Positions 38,685 to 47,822 of a DNA stretch of 64,000 nt are shown in pieces (within the stretch, counting starts at the first letter, position 1; the number at the start of each line of letters is the position of its first letter). The notes beneath the pieces were generated by a model. It did not search any database. It worked only from the letters and a program-made list of their open reading frames with translations, and was not told the DNA's origin. Location of the stretch: NCBI GenBank assembly GCA_024405635.1, contig JAKSOL010000004.1, forward strand, positions 1-64,000. The letters are read 5' to 3'. Source of the stretch: Salinivirgaceae bacterium. Lineage in GTDB: Bacteria; Bacteroidota; Bacteroidia; Bacteroidales; SZUA-534. The position numbers and the translations under genes were made by a program.

Positions 38685-40503
38685 CGAGCAAATCGGCGTT
38701 TAGTATTCGTTGCTCCATCCATTGACGGGTAACGGTGTCGGTTAGGTATTTTTCTATCATCAAACTAGCAATTGGTGCGGCCCACGAGGCTCCAAAACCT
38801 GCATTTTCAACGTAAACCGAAATAGCAATTTTTGGATTTTCGCGCGGTGCAAAGGCCATAAAAATTGAGTGGTCTTTTCCGTGTGGGTTTTCGGCTGTAC
38901 CAGTTTTGCCGCACACTTCAATTCCTTTAATGGCAGCAACACCAGCAGTTCCGCCAGCTGGCGAGTTTACAGCCATATACATACCATCAATCACAGGGGC
39001 AAAGGTAACCGAGTCAACCATAGTTTGAATTTTGGTGCGATATTGCTCAAGTTTGCTGTCGCCCTCGCCGTTTATTTCTTTCACCACATGTGGGCGGTAG
39101 TAATAACCTCGGTTGGCTATTATTGATGCAAGGTTTGCCATTTGTATTGGGGTAAGCAAAATTTCGCCCTGACCAATCGATAACGAGATGATGTTTAGTG
39201 ACTTAACGTGTCCTTTACCATACACGCGTTCGTAGTAGTTGAACGATGGAATGTATCCTTTAACCTCGTAAGGCATGTCAATACCAAGTTTTTCGCCAAA
39301 TCCGAACGACGAAACGTAGTTACGCCAATGGTTATATGCCGAATCGATGCCACGGTAGCGTGGATTGTCAAGCATGTCGCGAAAAGCATAGGCAAAATAA
39401 GCGTTGCACGAGTGCTGAATTGCTTGCCTAACATCAAGTGGCGAGGCGTGTCCGTGGCAACCCATGTGAAATCGTCCAGATGTGTAACCGTAGTGACAAG
39501 GATAATATGTGCTTGCTGGGTTTATGTTTTTTTCTTGTAGTCCAATAAGAGCGTTTACAGTTTTGAATGTTGAGCCCGGAGGGTAGCGAGCTTGCAACGG
39601 ACGGCAAAACAACGGATTAAGAGGGTCGTTGCGTAATGTTTTGTAATTGGCCGATCGTTCGCGTCCAACTAGCAAGTCGGGGTTGTATGTGGGAGCCGAC
39701 ACTATGGCTAAAACCTCGCCAGTGCTTGGTTCAATGGCAACAATGCTGCCTATTTTGTTTGTCATCAACTTTTCGCCGTAGGCTTGCAACTCAGCATCAA
39801 TAGTCAATGTTATGTCGTCGCCATTTATGGCTAAAGTATCGTATCGGCCATGTTTGTATTGTCCTTTAATACGGTTGTGTACGTCAACCATAAAAATCTC
39901 AACACCTTTCTTTCCTCGCAAATCTTCCTCATAAAGCTTTTCAATGCCACTAATGCCAATGTAGTCGCCTTGGTTATAGTATTTGTCGGCTTTTGTTGTT
40001 TTTTCGTCAACCTCGCCAACATAACCAAAAGTGTGAGCAGCCATGTTTTGTGGGTAGCGGCGCAAACTACGGGTTTGGGTGTAAAAGCCTTTAAATTGAA
40101 ATAGGTATTCTTGAAAAGCGCCATACTCTTCGGCTGAAATCTGCTCCAAAAACACCGACGATTTGTAGTACGAATAACGTTTAGCCTTGCGTAGGCGTTG
40201 GTCAACCTGTTGTTTTGTAATGTTTAGTAGTGAGCAAAATAGCGCAGTGTCAAACTCGTGCAATTGGTTTGGCGTTACCATAAGGTCGTAGGCTGCTTGG
40301 TTATAAACCAAAAGTTCGCCATTTCGGTCATACATCAGTCCACGAGCAGGGTATTGCGTTACTCGGCGTAGCACATTGTTTGATGCCGATACTTTATATG
40401 ATTGGTCAATAACTTGCAGAAAAAACAACTTAACAATGTATGTAAGTACCATAAGTACAAACACACCGCTAATAATCAGTTTTCGCTGCGAGAATGGATT
40501 CAT
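38668..40503 (-). CDS. mrdA: Penicillin-binding protein 2 (peptidoglycan transpeptidase)
   Basis: The 611-residue class B PBP has one N-terminal membrane helix, a dimerisation/pedestal domain (ARGLMYDRNGELL) and a C-terminal transpeptidase. The active-site Ser is in PGSTFKTV, the second motif is SCN in QHSCNAYF, and the third is KTG in CGKTGTAENP. It crosslinks peptidoglycan in the elongasome. The gene order mreB-mreC-mreD-mrdA-rodA is intact. Confidence 0.96.
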   Translation of the reverse strand: MNPFSQRKLIISGVFVLMVLTYIVKLFFLQVIDQSYKVSASNNVLRRVTQYPARGLMYDRNGELLVYNQAAYDLMVTPNQLHEFDTALFCSLLNITKQQVDQRLRKAKRYSYYKSSVFLEQISAEEYGAFQEYLFQFKGFYTQTRSLRRYPQNMAAHTFGYVGEVDEKTTKADKYYNQGDYIGISGIEKLYEEDLRGKKGVEIFMVDVHNRIKGQYKHGRYDTLAINGDDITLTIDAELQAYGEKLMTNKIGSIVAIEPSTGEVLAIVSAPTYNPDLLVGRERSANYKTLRNDPLNPLFCRPLQARYPPGSTFKTVNALIGLQEKNINPASTYYPCHYGYTSGRFHMGCHGHASPLDVRQAIQHSCNAYFAYAFRDMLDNPRYRGIDSAYNHWRNYVSSFGFGEKLGIDMPYEVKGYIPSFNYYERVYGKGHVKSLNIISLSIGQGEILLTPIQMANLASIIANRGYYYRPHVVKEINGEGDSKLEQYRTKIQTMVDSVTFAPVIDGMYMAVNSPAGGTAGVAAIKGIEVCGKTGTAENPHGKDHSIFMAFAPRENPKIAISVYVENAGFGASWAAPIASLMIEKYLTDTVTRQWMEQRILNADLLDGKKK

Positions 40504-41012
40504 TTTGTCTTTTTAGCGGTTAAAAATTGGCTAAGTACCACCAAAAGCATTGTAAAAATTACACTCATCAAAGTGCGCCACAGCACAATGTGTAGTGCGT
40601 TTAATTTGAACACATCAATCAAAAACAAAAAGATGTGGTGTATAAGCACCATTATGGCACTATAGTTAAAGAACCATGCAAAACCAAATACTCTGATGTT
40701 TGGGGTAACATCGGGTTCAACACCATCGCGGGGCAGCAATCCAGCAAGCAACCAAGGACGTATAAACGCAGCAAACACGGTTGCCGAAGCATGTATTCCT
40801 GGAGTGTTGCAAAACATATCGATGCTGATGCCCATAAAAAACGATAAAATAAGGGATAACCAACCTGGAGTACCAAATGGTAGCATAATTACAAACAGAA
40901 TGTACAAATATGGGTTGATGTATCCTCCAAACTGAATTTGGTTAAGCACACCAACTTGTAGCAAAAGTAGGGCTACAAACCGTAGTATGTTGAATAGCAG
41001 CACATTATTCAT
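40500..41012 (-). CDS. mreD: Rod shape-determining protein MreD
   Basis: This small hydrophobic protein (170 residues from MNNVLLFNIL) with about five membrane helices lies between mreC and mrdA, where MreD is expected. Motifs are weak in this family, and the call rests on position, size, helices and GGYINPYLYILFVIMLPF. The ATG at 41012 overlaps the mreC stop by 8 bases. Its own stop overlaps the mrdA start by 4 bases. Confidence 0.85.
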   Translation of the reverse strand: MNNVLLFNILRFVALLLLQVGVLNQIQFGGYINPYLYILFVIMLPFGTPGWLSLILSFFMGISIDMFCNTPGIHASATVFAAFIRPWLLAGLLPRDGVEPDVTPNIRVFGFAWFFNYSAIMVLIHHIFLFLIDVFKLNALHIVLWRTLMSVIFTMLLVVLSQFLTAKKTK

Positions 41013-41835
41013 TTCCAGAGTGCATTTCAAGTTCTAGTTGTTCATCGCGAAGCAAGTTTTTTATCACTTGCACGTTGCCAACACGTTTAAAATCAACGCT
41101 CAACTTTACACTAGCTACCATGAAGCCATTGGTTCCAACATTAAGCACAGTGTCAATAGTACCAATAAGCATACCTTTTGGAAAAATAGCTGAGTATCCA
41201 CTTGTAATCACAGTGTCGCCGCTGTGTACTTCAATGTGACTAGGCAAATCGTTAATGGCAGCATATTGGTAATTGTAGCCTTCCCACGATAGCGAGCCAA
41301 AATAACCGTTGGCTTTTAGCATTGCGCTAATGTTAAGGTTGGGATTAAGTACGCTTATAACCGATGCAAAATTATCTGAAGTCTCTTTAACCACTCCAAT
41401 AACACCGCTGGCCGACACAACTCCCATGCCTCGCTCAACTCCGTGCTTTTTGCCAACGTTAATAGTCAAAAAGTTGTTTGAGTTGTTTACCGAGTTGCTA
41501 ATAACTTGGCAGGGAATGTATTCGTATTGCTGAATGTAATTAGGATCTTTAACCAATTGGGCACTTACTGTATCGACTTTGTACGATATAAGTTCAACTG
41601 AACGAGCTTTGGCCAATTCGGCATTCAAAGCCTCGTTTTTATCACGTAACCCAATGTAGTTGTTTACTACCGAAAAGGCTTGATTAATGTTGCCCGCAAT
41701 TTTGGCCGACGAGTTGAGCGCACAAGTATGCTGATAGTTGTTGTAATGAACAACCAATGCCAGCGAAAAGCTCTCAATCAGCAGAAAAAGAATCACATAG
41801 TGGTTCCTGATAATGAAGTAGAGAAGGTTTTTCAT
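41005..41835 (-). CDS. mreC: Rod shape-determining protein MreC
   Basis: The 276-residue periplasmic protein has one N-terminal membrane helix, a coiled-coil stretch and the two beta domains typical of MreC (INVGKKHGVERGMGVVSASG and GDTVITSGYSAIFPKGMLIG). It links the MreB filament to the periplasmic wall enzymes. A hairpin with a T run separates it from mreB, which may lower its expression relative to mreB. Confidence 0.93.
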   Translation of the reverse strand: MKNLLYFIIRNHYVILFLLIESFSLALVVHYNNYQHTCALNSSAKIAGNINQAFSVVNNYIGLRDKNEALNAELAKARSVELISYKVDTVSAQLVKDPNYIQQYEYIPCQVISNSVNNSNNFLTINVGKKHGVERGMGVVSASGVIGVVKETSDNFASVISVLNPNLNISAMLKANGYFGSLSWEGYNYQYAAINDLPSHIEVHSGDTVITSGYSAIFPKGMLIGTIDTVLNVGTNGFMVASVKLSVDFKRVGNVQVIKNLLRDEQLELEMHSGNE

Positions 41836-41862
41836 TTGTTAGCCAAAGGGGCAAGTGTGAAA

Positions 41863-41900
41863 AAAGAGCGCCCACATTGAAAAAATGTGGGCACCTCTTT
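41863..41900 (-). terminator. Internal terminator/attenuator between mreB and mreC
   Basis: The stem GCCCACATT / AATGTGGGC is extended by AAAGAG / CTCTTT after a small bulge, with a 5-base loop; the minus strand then runs into six T. It lies inside an otherwise continuous operon. Confidence 0.75.
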
Positions 41901-41906
41901 TGTTTA

Positions 41907-42932
41907 TTATTTCATTAAGAATTTGAAACGATGTGAGTTTTTGAGCGAAATGCCAGTTCCGCGAACCACGCAGTGCAATGGGTCTTCTGCCACATGGAAT
42001 GGAATTTTGGTCTTTTCGGTCAAACGTTTGTCCAAACCTCTCAACAAAGCGCCACCGCCGGTAAGATAAATTCCTTTGCGGAAAATATCGGCATACAACT
42101 CAGGTGGAGTGTGCTCCAAGGTTTGCATAATAGCTGTTTCAATTTTGCTTATTGAGCGATCCAAGCAGTGCGCAATTTCTTGGTACGATACTGGAATCTC
42201 AATAGGTAGTGCAGTCATTTGGTGAGGGCCGCGCACAACAAAATCTACAGGTGGCTCATCAAGTTGAGTCAATGCCGAACCAACTTGAAGTTTAATTTGC
42301 TCTGCTGTACGTTCGCTAATCTTAATGTTGTGTTGGTGACGCATATACTCTTGAATATCGCGTGTAAACTCATCGCCCGCAATACGAACCGACTCGTTCC
42401 ATACAATACCACCAAGCGACACAACAGCAATTTCAGTAGTACCACCACCAATATCAACCACCATGTTGCCCTCTGGAGCTTCAACGTCAACTCCCATACC
42501 AATTGCAGCAGCCATTGGCTCGTATATCATTAGCACCTCGCGGCCACCTGCGTGCTCCGAAGAGTCGCGCACAGCACGCATCTCAACCTCAGTTGAACCT
42601 GATGGGATGCAGATAACAATCTTAAGTGCTGGTGTGAACAAAGGTGTTTTGTTTTTGTTCACCATTTTAATCATGCCGCGAATCATTTTTTCGGCAGCAT
42701 CAAAGTCGGCAATCACGCCATCGCGCAAAGGCCTAATGGTTTTTATGCCATCGTGTGTTTTGTCTTGCATCAACTTGGCCTCGTTACCAATGGCAATAAC
42801 CTTTCCGGTCATCGACTCAATGGCTACAATTGAAGGTTCGTCAACTACAATTTTATCGTTGTGTATAATAATTGTGTTGGCTGTTCCAAGGTCAATTGCA
42901 AGTTCCTGTGTTAGAAACGAAAACAATCCCAT
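41907..42932 (-). CDS. mreB: Rod shape-determining protein MreB (bacterial actin)
   Basis: The 341-residue actin-like ATPase organises side-wall synthesis. The phosphate-1 motif IDLGTANT is near residue 14, phosphate-2 is in VVDIGGGTTEIAV, and the adenosine motif is in LTGGGALLRGL. A hydrophobic N-terminal patch (GLFSFLTQ) fits membrane binding. It begins 14 bases after purH. Confidence 0.97.
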   Translation of the reverse strand: MGLFSFLTQELAIDLGTANTIIIHNDKIVVDEPSIVAIESMTGKVIAIGNEAKLMQDKTHDGIKTIRPLRDGVIADFDAAEKMIRGMIKMVNKNKTPLFTPALKIVICIPSGSTEVEMRAVRDSSEHAGGREVLMIYEPMAAAIGMGVDVEAPEGNMVVDIGGGTTEIAVVSLGGIVWNESVRIAGDEFTRDIQEYMRHQHNIKISERTAEQIKLQVGSALTQLDEPPVDFVVRGPHQMTALPIEIPVSYQEIAHCLDRSISKIETAIMQTLEHTPPELYADIFRKGIYLTGGGALLRGLDKRLTEKTKIPFHVAEDPLHCVVRGTGISLKNSHRFKFLMK

Positions 42933-42946
42933 TGCTATAAATTATT

Positions 42947-44530
42947 CTAGTGTTTAAAATGTCTTCTGCCAGTAAATACCATTGCTATACCATACTTGTT
43001 GCAAGCTTCAATAACCTCGTTGTCGCGAATGCTGCCACCTGGTTGTACAATGTATTTAATACCATATTCGTTGCAAACGTCAACGCTATCGCTGAATGGG
43101 AAGAATGCATCTGAAATCAAAACTGATTCAGCAATTGTGCAACCTTCTTTTAACTCAAAACGAGGAATGGTAAGGCGTTGCAAACTGTCGATGCGGTTTG
43201 GTTGTCCCATGCCTGCGCCTGTCAACCAGAACGATCCGTCTTCGGCTTGCGAAACAAGTCCCATTGCGTTGCTCTTAAGGTATTTGCATGCTTGAGTACC
43301 AAATGCTGCAAGGTCTAGTTGTGTTGCAGTAAATTTCTTTTCAGTAACTGCATTGTATTCGGTGTCAAGACCTTCGTCTTCGTCTTGAACCAACAAGCCA
43401 CCATTAATTGAGCGATAAAGTTTTTCGCCAGTGATTTGTGGTTTTACTGGGGTTACCAATACGCGCAAGTTCTTTTTGGCGCTCAAAATTTCCAATGCCT
43501 CTTTTGAGTACGATGGAGCGATGATTATTTCAATGAATTTTTTTGCAAAGAATTGTGCCACTTCGCCATCAACTTCGCTGGTAAAGCAAACAATGCCTCC
43601 GTAGGCGCTTACTGGGTCGCCTGCCCAAGCTAGTTCCAATGCTCGCATTGGTGTGTTTGCTACTGCAAGTCCGCATGGGTTAAGGTGTTTTACTACCGAT
43701 ACACCAACTTTGTTTGCTATTCCGTTTACTGAGTGGAATGCATCGCAAGCGGCTTTCCAAGCTGCATCGGCATCAAGCATGTTGTTGTACGATAGCTCTT
43801 TGCCTTGTAGAACTTGCGAGTTTGCAAGTGTTTTTTCTTGATTTGTGTTGTTGAATTGGTAGAATGTGGCTTTTTGGTGAGGGTTTTCGCCGTAACGAAG
43901 AACTTGTCCGTCAACCAAACTGATTTTTTCTGAACCAGCGTTGTCGCCGTTAAAGTAATTGAAGATGGCTGAATCGTAGTGCGACGATACGTTGAATGCA
44001 TCGCGTGCAAAGTCTTTGCGGTCTTCGATTGATGTGCAACCTTTCTTTTCGGTTAGTAGGTTGTCGAGTTTTGCATATTGTTGTTTTGAGGCAACAATAA
44101 CAACATCGGCAAAGTTTTTAGCGGCTGCACGAATAAGTGAAATGCCACCTATGTCAATTTTTTCAATAATGTCTTGTTCTGCGGCACCGCTTGCTACGGT
44201 TTGCTCAAATGGATAAAGGTCAACAATTACAAGGTCAATTTCTGGAATTTCAAATTGAGCCATTTGTTTTTGGTCGCTCTCGTTGCTGCGGCGAGCCAAA
44301 ATGCCACCAAATACTTTTGGGTGAAGGGTTTTAACACGGCCTCCTAAAATTGAAGGGTAACTAGTTAAATCTTCAACTGCATTTACCTCGCAACCAAGCG
44401 ATTCAAGAAAGGTTTGTGTGCCACCAGTTGAGTAAAGTTTTACTCCTAAATCTTTGAGTTTTAGCACAATACTATCTAATCCGTCTTTGTGAAAAACGGA
44501 AATAAGTGCACTTTTAATCTTTTTATCCAT
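42947..44530 (-). CDS. purH: Bifunctional AICAR formyltransferase / IMP cyclohydrolase
   Basis: PurH catalyses the last two steps of IMP synthesis. The N-terminal cyclohydrolase domain (STGGTQTFLESLG, GGRVKTLHPKVFGG) and the C-terminal transformylase domain with KHLNPCGLAVA are both present in 527 residues, the usual length. The purH-mreB order is common in Bacteroidetes. A -7 element lies upstream at 44593-44600. Confidence 0.96.
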   Translation of the reverse strand: MDKKIKSALISVFHKDGLDSIVLKLKDLGVKLYSTGGTQTFLESLGCEVNAVEDLTSYPSILGGRVKTLHPKVFGGILARRSNESDQKQMAQFEIPEIDLVIVDLYPFEQTVASGAAEQDIIEKIDIGGISLIRAAAKNFADVVIVASKQQYAKLDNLLTEKKGCTSIEDRKDFARDAFNVSSHYDSAIFNYFNGDNAGSEKISLVDGQVLRYGENPHQKATFYQFNNTNQEKTLANSQVLQGKELSYNNMLDADAAWKAACDAFHSVNGIANKVGVSVVKHLNPCGLAVANTPMRALELAWAGDPVSAYGGIVCFTSEVDGEVAQFFAKKFIEIIIAPSYSKEALEILSAKKNLRVLVTPVKPQITGEKLYRSINGGLLVQDEDEGLDTEYNAVTEKKFTATQLDLAAFGTQACKYLKSNAMGLVSQAEDGSFWLTGAGMGQPNRIDSLQRLTIPRFELKEGCTIAESVLISDAFFPFSDSVDVCNEYGIKYIVQPGGSIRDNEVIEACNKYGIAMVFTGRRHFKH

Positions 44531-44592
44531 CTAAAAAACTATTCTAAATACTTTAATTTCAAAGGGTTTGCGACATAAAATCAATCGCGGCG

Positions 44593-44600
44593 CAAATATA
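44593..44600 (-). promoter_or_regulatory. Candidate -7 element of the purH-mre operon
   Basis: On the minus strand the site reads TATATTTG, a full consensus match, about 62 bases before the purH ATG. A good -33 box at 19-20 bases is not seen. Confidence 0.4.
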
Positions 44601-44687
44601 TAACAAAATCACTTTTTTGCTTTGCGGCATTTGTTATTTGTAAACATAAAAAGGCAGAAAAAAGTGACTAATTTTTTTCAAAAAAAT

Positions 44688-44718
44688 TTTGCAGGTTAAA
44701 AAATACCTTCTACATTTG
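44688..44718 (+). promoter_or_regulatory. Predicted tRNA-Asn promoter
   Basis: TTTG (44688-44691), exactly 19 bases, then TACATTTG (44711-44718), a perfect Bacteroidetes promoter. The tRNA begins about 40 bases later. Confidence 0.75.
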
Positions 44719-44758
44719 CACCGCATTTGAGAGGAATGCTAGAGTAATTAAAGTTTCT

Positions 44759-44832
44759 TCCTCCTTAGCTCAGTTGGTTAGAGCACCTGACTGTTAATCA
44801 GGGGGTCTTTGGTTCAAGTCCAAAAGGGGGAG
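44759..44832 (+). tRNA. tRNA-Asn (anticodon GTT)
   Basis: This is a 74-base cloverleaf. The acceptor stem is TCCTCCT with AGGGGGA (one G-U pair) and the discriminator is G. The D stem is GCTC/GAGC. The anticodon stem CCTGA/TCAGG holds the loop CTGTTAA, and the T arm is TTTGG / CCAAA around TTCAAGT. CCA is not encoded. The type I restriction island begins directly downstream, a usual integration position for mobile DNA. Confidence 0.97.
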
Positions 44833-44834
44833 CA

Positions 44835-44862
44835 AAAAGGTCAACGAAAGTTGGCCTTTTTT
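44835..44862 (+). terminator. Terminator of tRNA-Asn
   Basis: An 11-bp stem AAAAGGTCAAC / GTTGGCCTTTT closed by a GAAA tetraloop with a T run, starting 2 bases after the tRNA. Confidence 0.85.
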
Positions 44863-45061
44863 GTTTTATACACCTAACAAATCATTGTGCTTCGTTTTTT
44901 TATTCCCTCGCTTTTAGGTTGTCGCAAATCGCTATTCTTTTTCAACGCTTTCCTTTTGGATTTTAATCTGCCTCTTTTTTATTGAAAAATGACAATGGTC
45001 TTTTATGTTTCGATAAGAGAAGTTTGTGCTTAATTTCTGAAAATCAGTCGTTTACAACATT

Positions 45062-45092
45062 TTCGATTTGTTTTATAAATATCTTACATTTG
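45062..45092 (+). promoter_or_regulatory. Predicted promoter of the restriction operon
   Basis: TTCG (45062-45065), 19 bases, TACATTTG (45085-45092). The -7 octamer is identical to that of tRNA-Asn. The hsdM ATG follows 33 bases later. Confidence 0.6.
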
Positions 45093-45125
45093 GTTTTTAT
45101 TAAACATCAGTAACTATTGTTTTTT

Positions 45126-46682
45126 ATGGCAGACAACAAGAAAGAACAGGAACGACAGGAGCTCCACAGAACCATCTGGGCAATAGCAGATGAGATGAGA
45201 GGTTCAGTGGATGGATGGGACTTTAAGTCCTATATCCTTGGTATGCTCTTTTACAGATACATCAGTGAGAACATCACCAACTACATCAACAAGGGTGAAT
45301 GGGAAAGTGGTAATGAGGACTTCAACTATGCTGACCTTGCTGATGACATAGCAGAGGATGCAAGGGAAGAGATGGTAAGTGTGAAGGGCTTCTTCATTCT
45401 CCCAAGCCAGTTGTTCAGCAATATCTGCAAGGTATGTGATAAGGATGACAATCTCAATGAAACTCTTGAACACATATTTACTGCCATTGAAGCCTCTGCC
45501 AAGGGAACAGAGAGTGAGGATGACTTCAAGGGATTGTTTGCTGACCTTGATGTGAACTCCAACAAACTAGGGGCTACTGTTGTCAAGAGAAATGAAAAAC
45601 TGGTCAAGCTGCTCAGAGGAATAGAGCAGATGCAGTTGGGTGATTACCAAGACAACACCATTGATGCCTTTGGTGATGCATACGAGTATCTGATGGCTAT
45701 GTATGCCTCAAATGCTGGTAAGAGTGGTGGTGAGTTTTATACACCACAAGAGGTTTCTGAACTGCTCACCAAGTTGGCTACCCTTGGTAAGACAGAAGTC
45801 AATAAAGTTTATGATCCTGCTTGTGGCTCTGGCTCACTGCTGTTGAAGGCTGCAAAGATACTGGGCAAGGAGAATGTAAGACAAGGCTTCTATGGTCAGG
45901 AAATCAACCTTACCACCTACAACCTTTGCAGAATTAACATGTTCCTTCATGACATTGACTATGATAAGTTTGACATAGCATGTGAGGACACACTGCTCAG
46001 TCCTATGCACTGGGATGATGAACCATTTGAAGTGATTGTCAGCAACCCACCATACTCTATCAAGTGGAAGGGTGATGATGACATTACTCTGATAAATGAC
46101 CCAAGATATGCACCTGCTGGTGTGCTTGCTCCCAAGAGTAAGGCTGACCTTGCTTTCATCATGCACTCTCTGGCTTGGTTGGCTACCAATGGCACTGCCT
46201 CAATAGTCTGCTTCCCTGGTGTGATGTATAGAGGTGGTGCTGAAAAGAAGATAAGGCAGTATCTCATTGACAACAACTATGTTGATTGTATCATACAACT
46301 GCCAGACAACCTATTCTTTGGAACATCCATAGCCACTTGCATTATGGTATTGAAGAAGGCAAAGATGGATAATTCAACCCTATTCATTGATGCCAGCAAG
46401 GAGTGTGTAAAGATTACAAATAACAACAAACTCACCCCAGAGAACATTGAGCATATTGTGAAGATGTTTGCTGACAGAATTGATGTTCAGTATCAGTGTA
46501 AGTTGGTAAGCAATGATACCATAGCAGAGGGTGATTACAACCTTTCTGTATCATCTTATGTTGAGCAAGAAGACACAAGGGAGAAGGTGGATATTGTTGA
46601 ACTCAATGCCAGACTGGAAAAGATTGTGGCTCATGAGCAGAAACTGCGCCAGCAGATAGATGAGATTATCAAAGAACTCTAA
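45126..46682 (+). CDS. hsdM: Type I restriction-modification DNA methyltransferase HsdM (IC-like)
   Basis: The 518-residue N6-adenine methyltransferase is the modification subunit of the HsdM2S(R2) complex. Motif I DPACGSG (SAM site) is at 230-236 and the catalytic NPPY at 307-310; the N-terminal helical domain (HRTIWAIADEMRGSV) is the HsdM_N type. The size is close to that of EcoR124I HsdM, the IC prototype. ATG 45126 is used; TTG 45117 is possible. The first 300 bases contain a single CpG and Arg is AGA/AGG, in contrast with the flanking chromosome. Confidence 0.95.
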   Translation: MADNKKEQERQELHRTIWAIADEMRGSVDGWDFKSYILGMLFYRYISENITNYINKGEWESGNEDFNYADLADDIAEDAREEMVSVKGFFILPSQLFSNICKVCDKDDNLNETLEHIFTAIEASAKGTESEDDFKGLFADLDVNSNKLGATVVKRNEKLVKLLRGIEQMQLGDYQDNTIDAFGDAYEYLMAMYASNAGKSGGEFYTPQEVSELLTKLATLGKTEVNKVYDPACGSGSLLLKAAKILGKENVRQGFYGQEINLTTYNLCRINMFLHDIDYDKFDIACEDTLLSPMHWDDEPFEVIVSNPPYSIKWKGDDDITLINDPRYAPAGVLAPKSKADLAFIMHSLAWLATNGTASIVCFPGVMYRGGAEKKIRQYLIDNNYVDCIIQLPDNLFFGTSIATCIMVLKKAKMDNSTLFIDASKECVKITNNNKLTPENIEHIVKMFADRIDVQYQCKLVSNDTIAEGDYNLSVSSYVEQEDTREKVDIVELNARLEKIVAHEQKLRQQIDEIIKEL

Positions 46683-46688
46683 ACCCGT

Positions 46689-47807
46689 ATGGCAAAACAA
46701 CTATACATCGATTTTGACGAATATATCCGTCAGGGTGAACCTGAGGCTGCCATAAGTGCGGAGCAGTGGAAAACGGCAATAGGACTTCAGGCTGTAGATG
46801 GCATGAAGCCATCTCAATATCTCGTAGATATCGCGAAAAGAAATATTGAGGGTGACATTTCCATTGATGAAGTACAAGAGTTGCTGCGCTCATATTATGC
46901 CAGCGTAGCCAACAGGGATAAGATTAAAGAGAACTATGAAGAAGCCGATAAGGCATCGGCAAACATCAAGCGAATACTCTCCACAAACACTCTTGCATTC
47001 AACACTAACGGCTACATTGCCACACATCGTAGAATATTCGAAGGTGTGTTCAAGCATGCGGGCGAACTGCGTAAATATGATATTACGAAGAAGGAGTGGG
47101 TACTGCGAGGCAACACGGTCAACTATCTGAACTGGGAGGATTTGCGCCGCGCTCTTGACTATGACATCCAACAGGAAAAAGACTTCAGTTACAAAGGGCT
47201 CAGCGATGACGAGAAGATCAAGCACCTCTGCCGCTTTACGTCGGGATTGTGGCAGATACATCCTTTCTGCGAGGGCAACACACGTACTACCGCTGTGTTT
47301 CTCATCCAGTATCTGCGTTCTATTGGCTACAAGGTAACCAACGATATGTTTGCAGAACATTCGTGGTATTTCCGCAATGCCCTTGTTCGAGCCAACTACA
47401 AGAACTCTGAACTCGGCATAGATTACGACTACACATATCTTGAGCGTTTTTTCTTCAATCTCTTGTTAGGTGAAAAGAATGAACTAAAGAACCGTTTTCT
47501 GATTATTAATGCGCCCGATAATTGGAACGATATACAAAAAAGTACCCAAGAAAGTACAGATATTGCTAACAAAAGTACCCAAGAAACAGAACTTGGTACC
47601 CAAGAAAATAAGTTGAGTACCCAAGAAAAGATATTGGCGGAGATACGCAAAAACCCTTTTACTACTCGCGAACAACTTGCAATAGTGGTTGGAATAACAC
47701 CTGACGGCATAAAAAAACAGTTGGAAAAACTGAAAAGAACAAATACAATCAAGCATGTAGGACCTACAAAAGGCGGTCATTGGGAAATTTGTGAACAGGA
47801 GGACTGA
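46689..47807 (+). CDS. Fic-domain protein with C-terminal winged helix
   Basis: The 372-residue Fic/DOC protein has the Fic motif HPFCEGNTRT starting at H191, which keeps the catalytic His, so AMP (or other nucleotide) transfer to a target is likely. The Fic_N-type region is N-terminal. A linker made of four STQE/GTQE repeats (about residues 285-313) leads to a winged-helix domain (TREQLAIVVGITPDGIKKQLE). I do not find a clear inhibitory (S/T)xxxE(G/N) helix. It lies between hsdM and the second fic gene, 6 and 3 bases away. It is CpG-rich, unlike hsdM, the second fic and hsdS, so it joined the operon separately. Confidence 0.88.
   Translation: MAKQLYIDFDEYIRQGEPEAAISAEQWKTAIGLQAVDGMKPSQYLVDIAKRNIEGDISIDEVQELLRSYYASVANRDKIKENYEEADKASANIKRILSTNTLAFNTNGYIATHRRIFEGVFKHAGELRKYDITKKEWVLRGNTVNYLNWEDLRRALDYDIQQEKDFSYKGLSDDEKIKHLCRFTSGLWQIHPFCEGNTRTTAVFLIQYLRSIGYKVTNDMFAEHSWYFRNALVRANYKNSELGIDYDYTYLERFFFNLLLGEKNELKNRFLIINAPDNWNDIQKSTQESTDIANKSTQETELGTQENKLSTQEKILAEIRKNPFTTREQLAIVVGITPDGIKKQLEKLKRTNTIKHVGPTKGGHWEICEQED
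47542..47627 (+). repeat. Four GTACCCAAGAA repeats in the first fic gene
   Basis: The 11-base unit GTACCCAAGAA occurs at 47542-47552, 47575-47585, 47596-47606 and 47617-47627. The spacings are 33, 21 and 21 bases, all multiples of three, so gain or loss of a unit would change the linker length without breaking the frame. Confidence 0.9.
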
Positions 47808-47822
47808 AGTATGAGCAGGATT
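47793..47822 (+). repeat. Gene-junction direct repeat, copy 1 (fic1/fic2)
   Basis: This 30-base segment spans the last codons of the first fic gene (EQED), its stop, an AGGAGG purine run and the start of the second fic (MSRI). It matches 48672-48701 at 26 of 30 positions. Confidence 0.85.

Noticed and set aside
42463..42957. 164-residue open frame opposite mreB
   Set aside because: The mreB gene is certain, and this frame has no start context or motif.
47542..47627. CRISPR-like array
   Set aside because: The repeat unit is only 11 bases, spacers are 10-22 bases and no cas gene is near. The units are translated as a protein linker.
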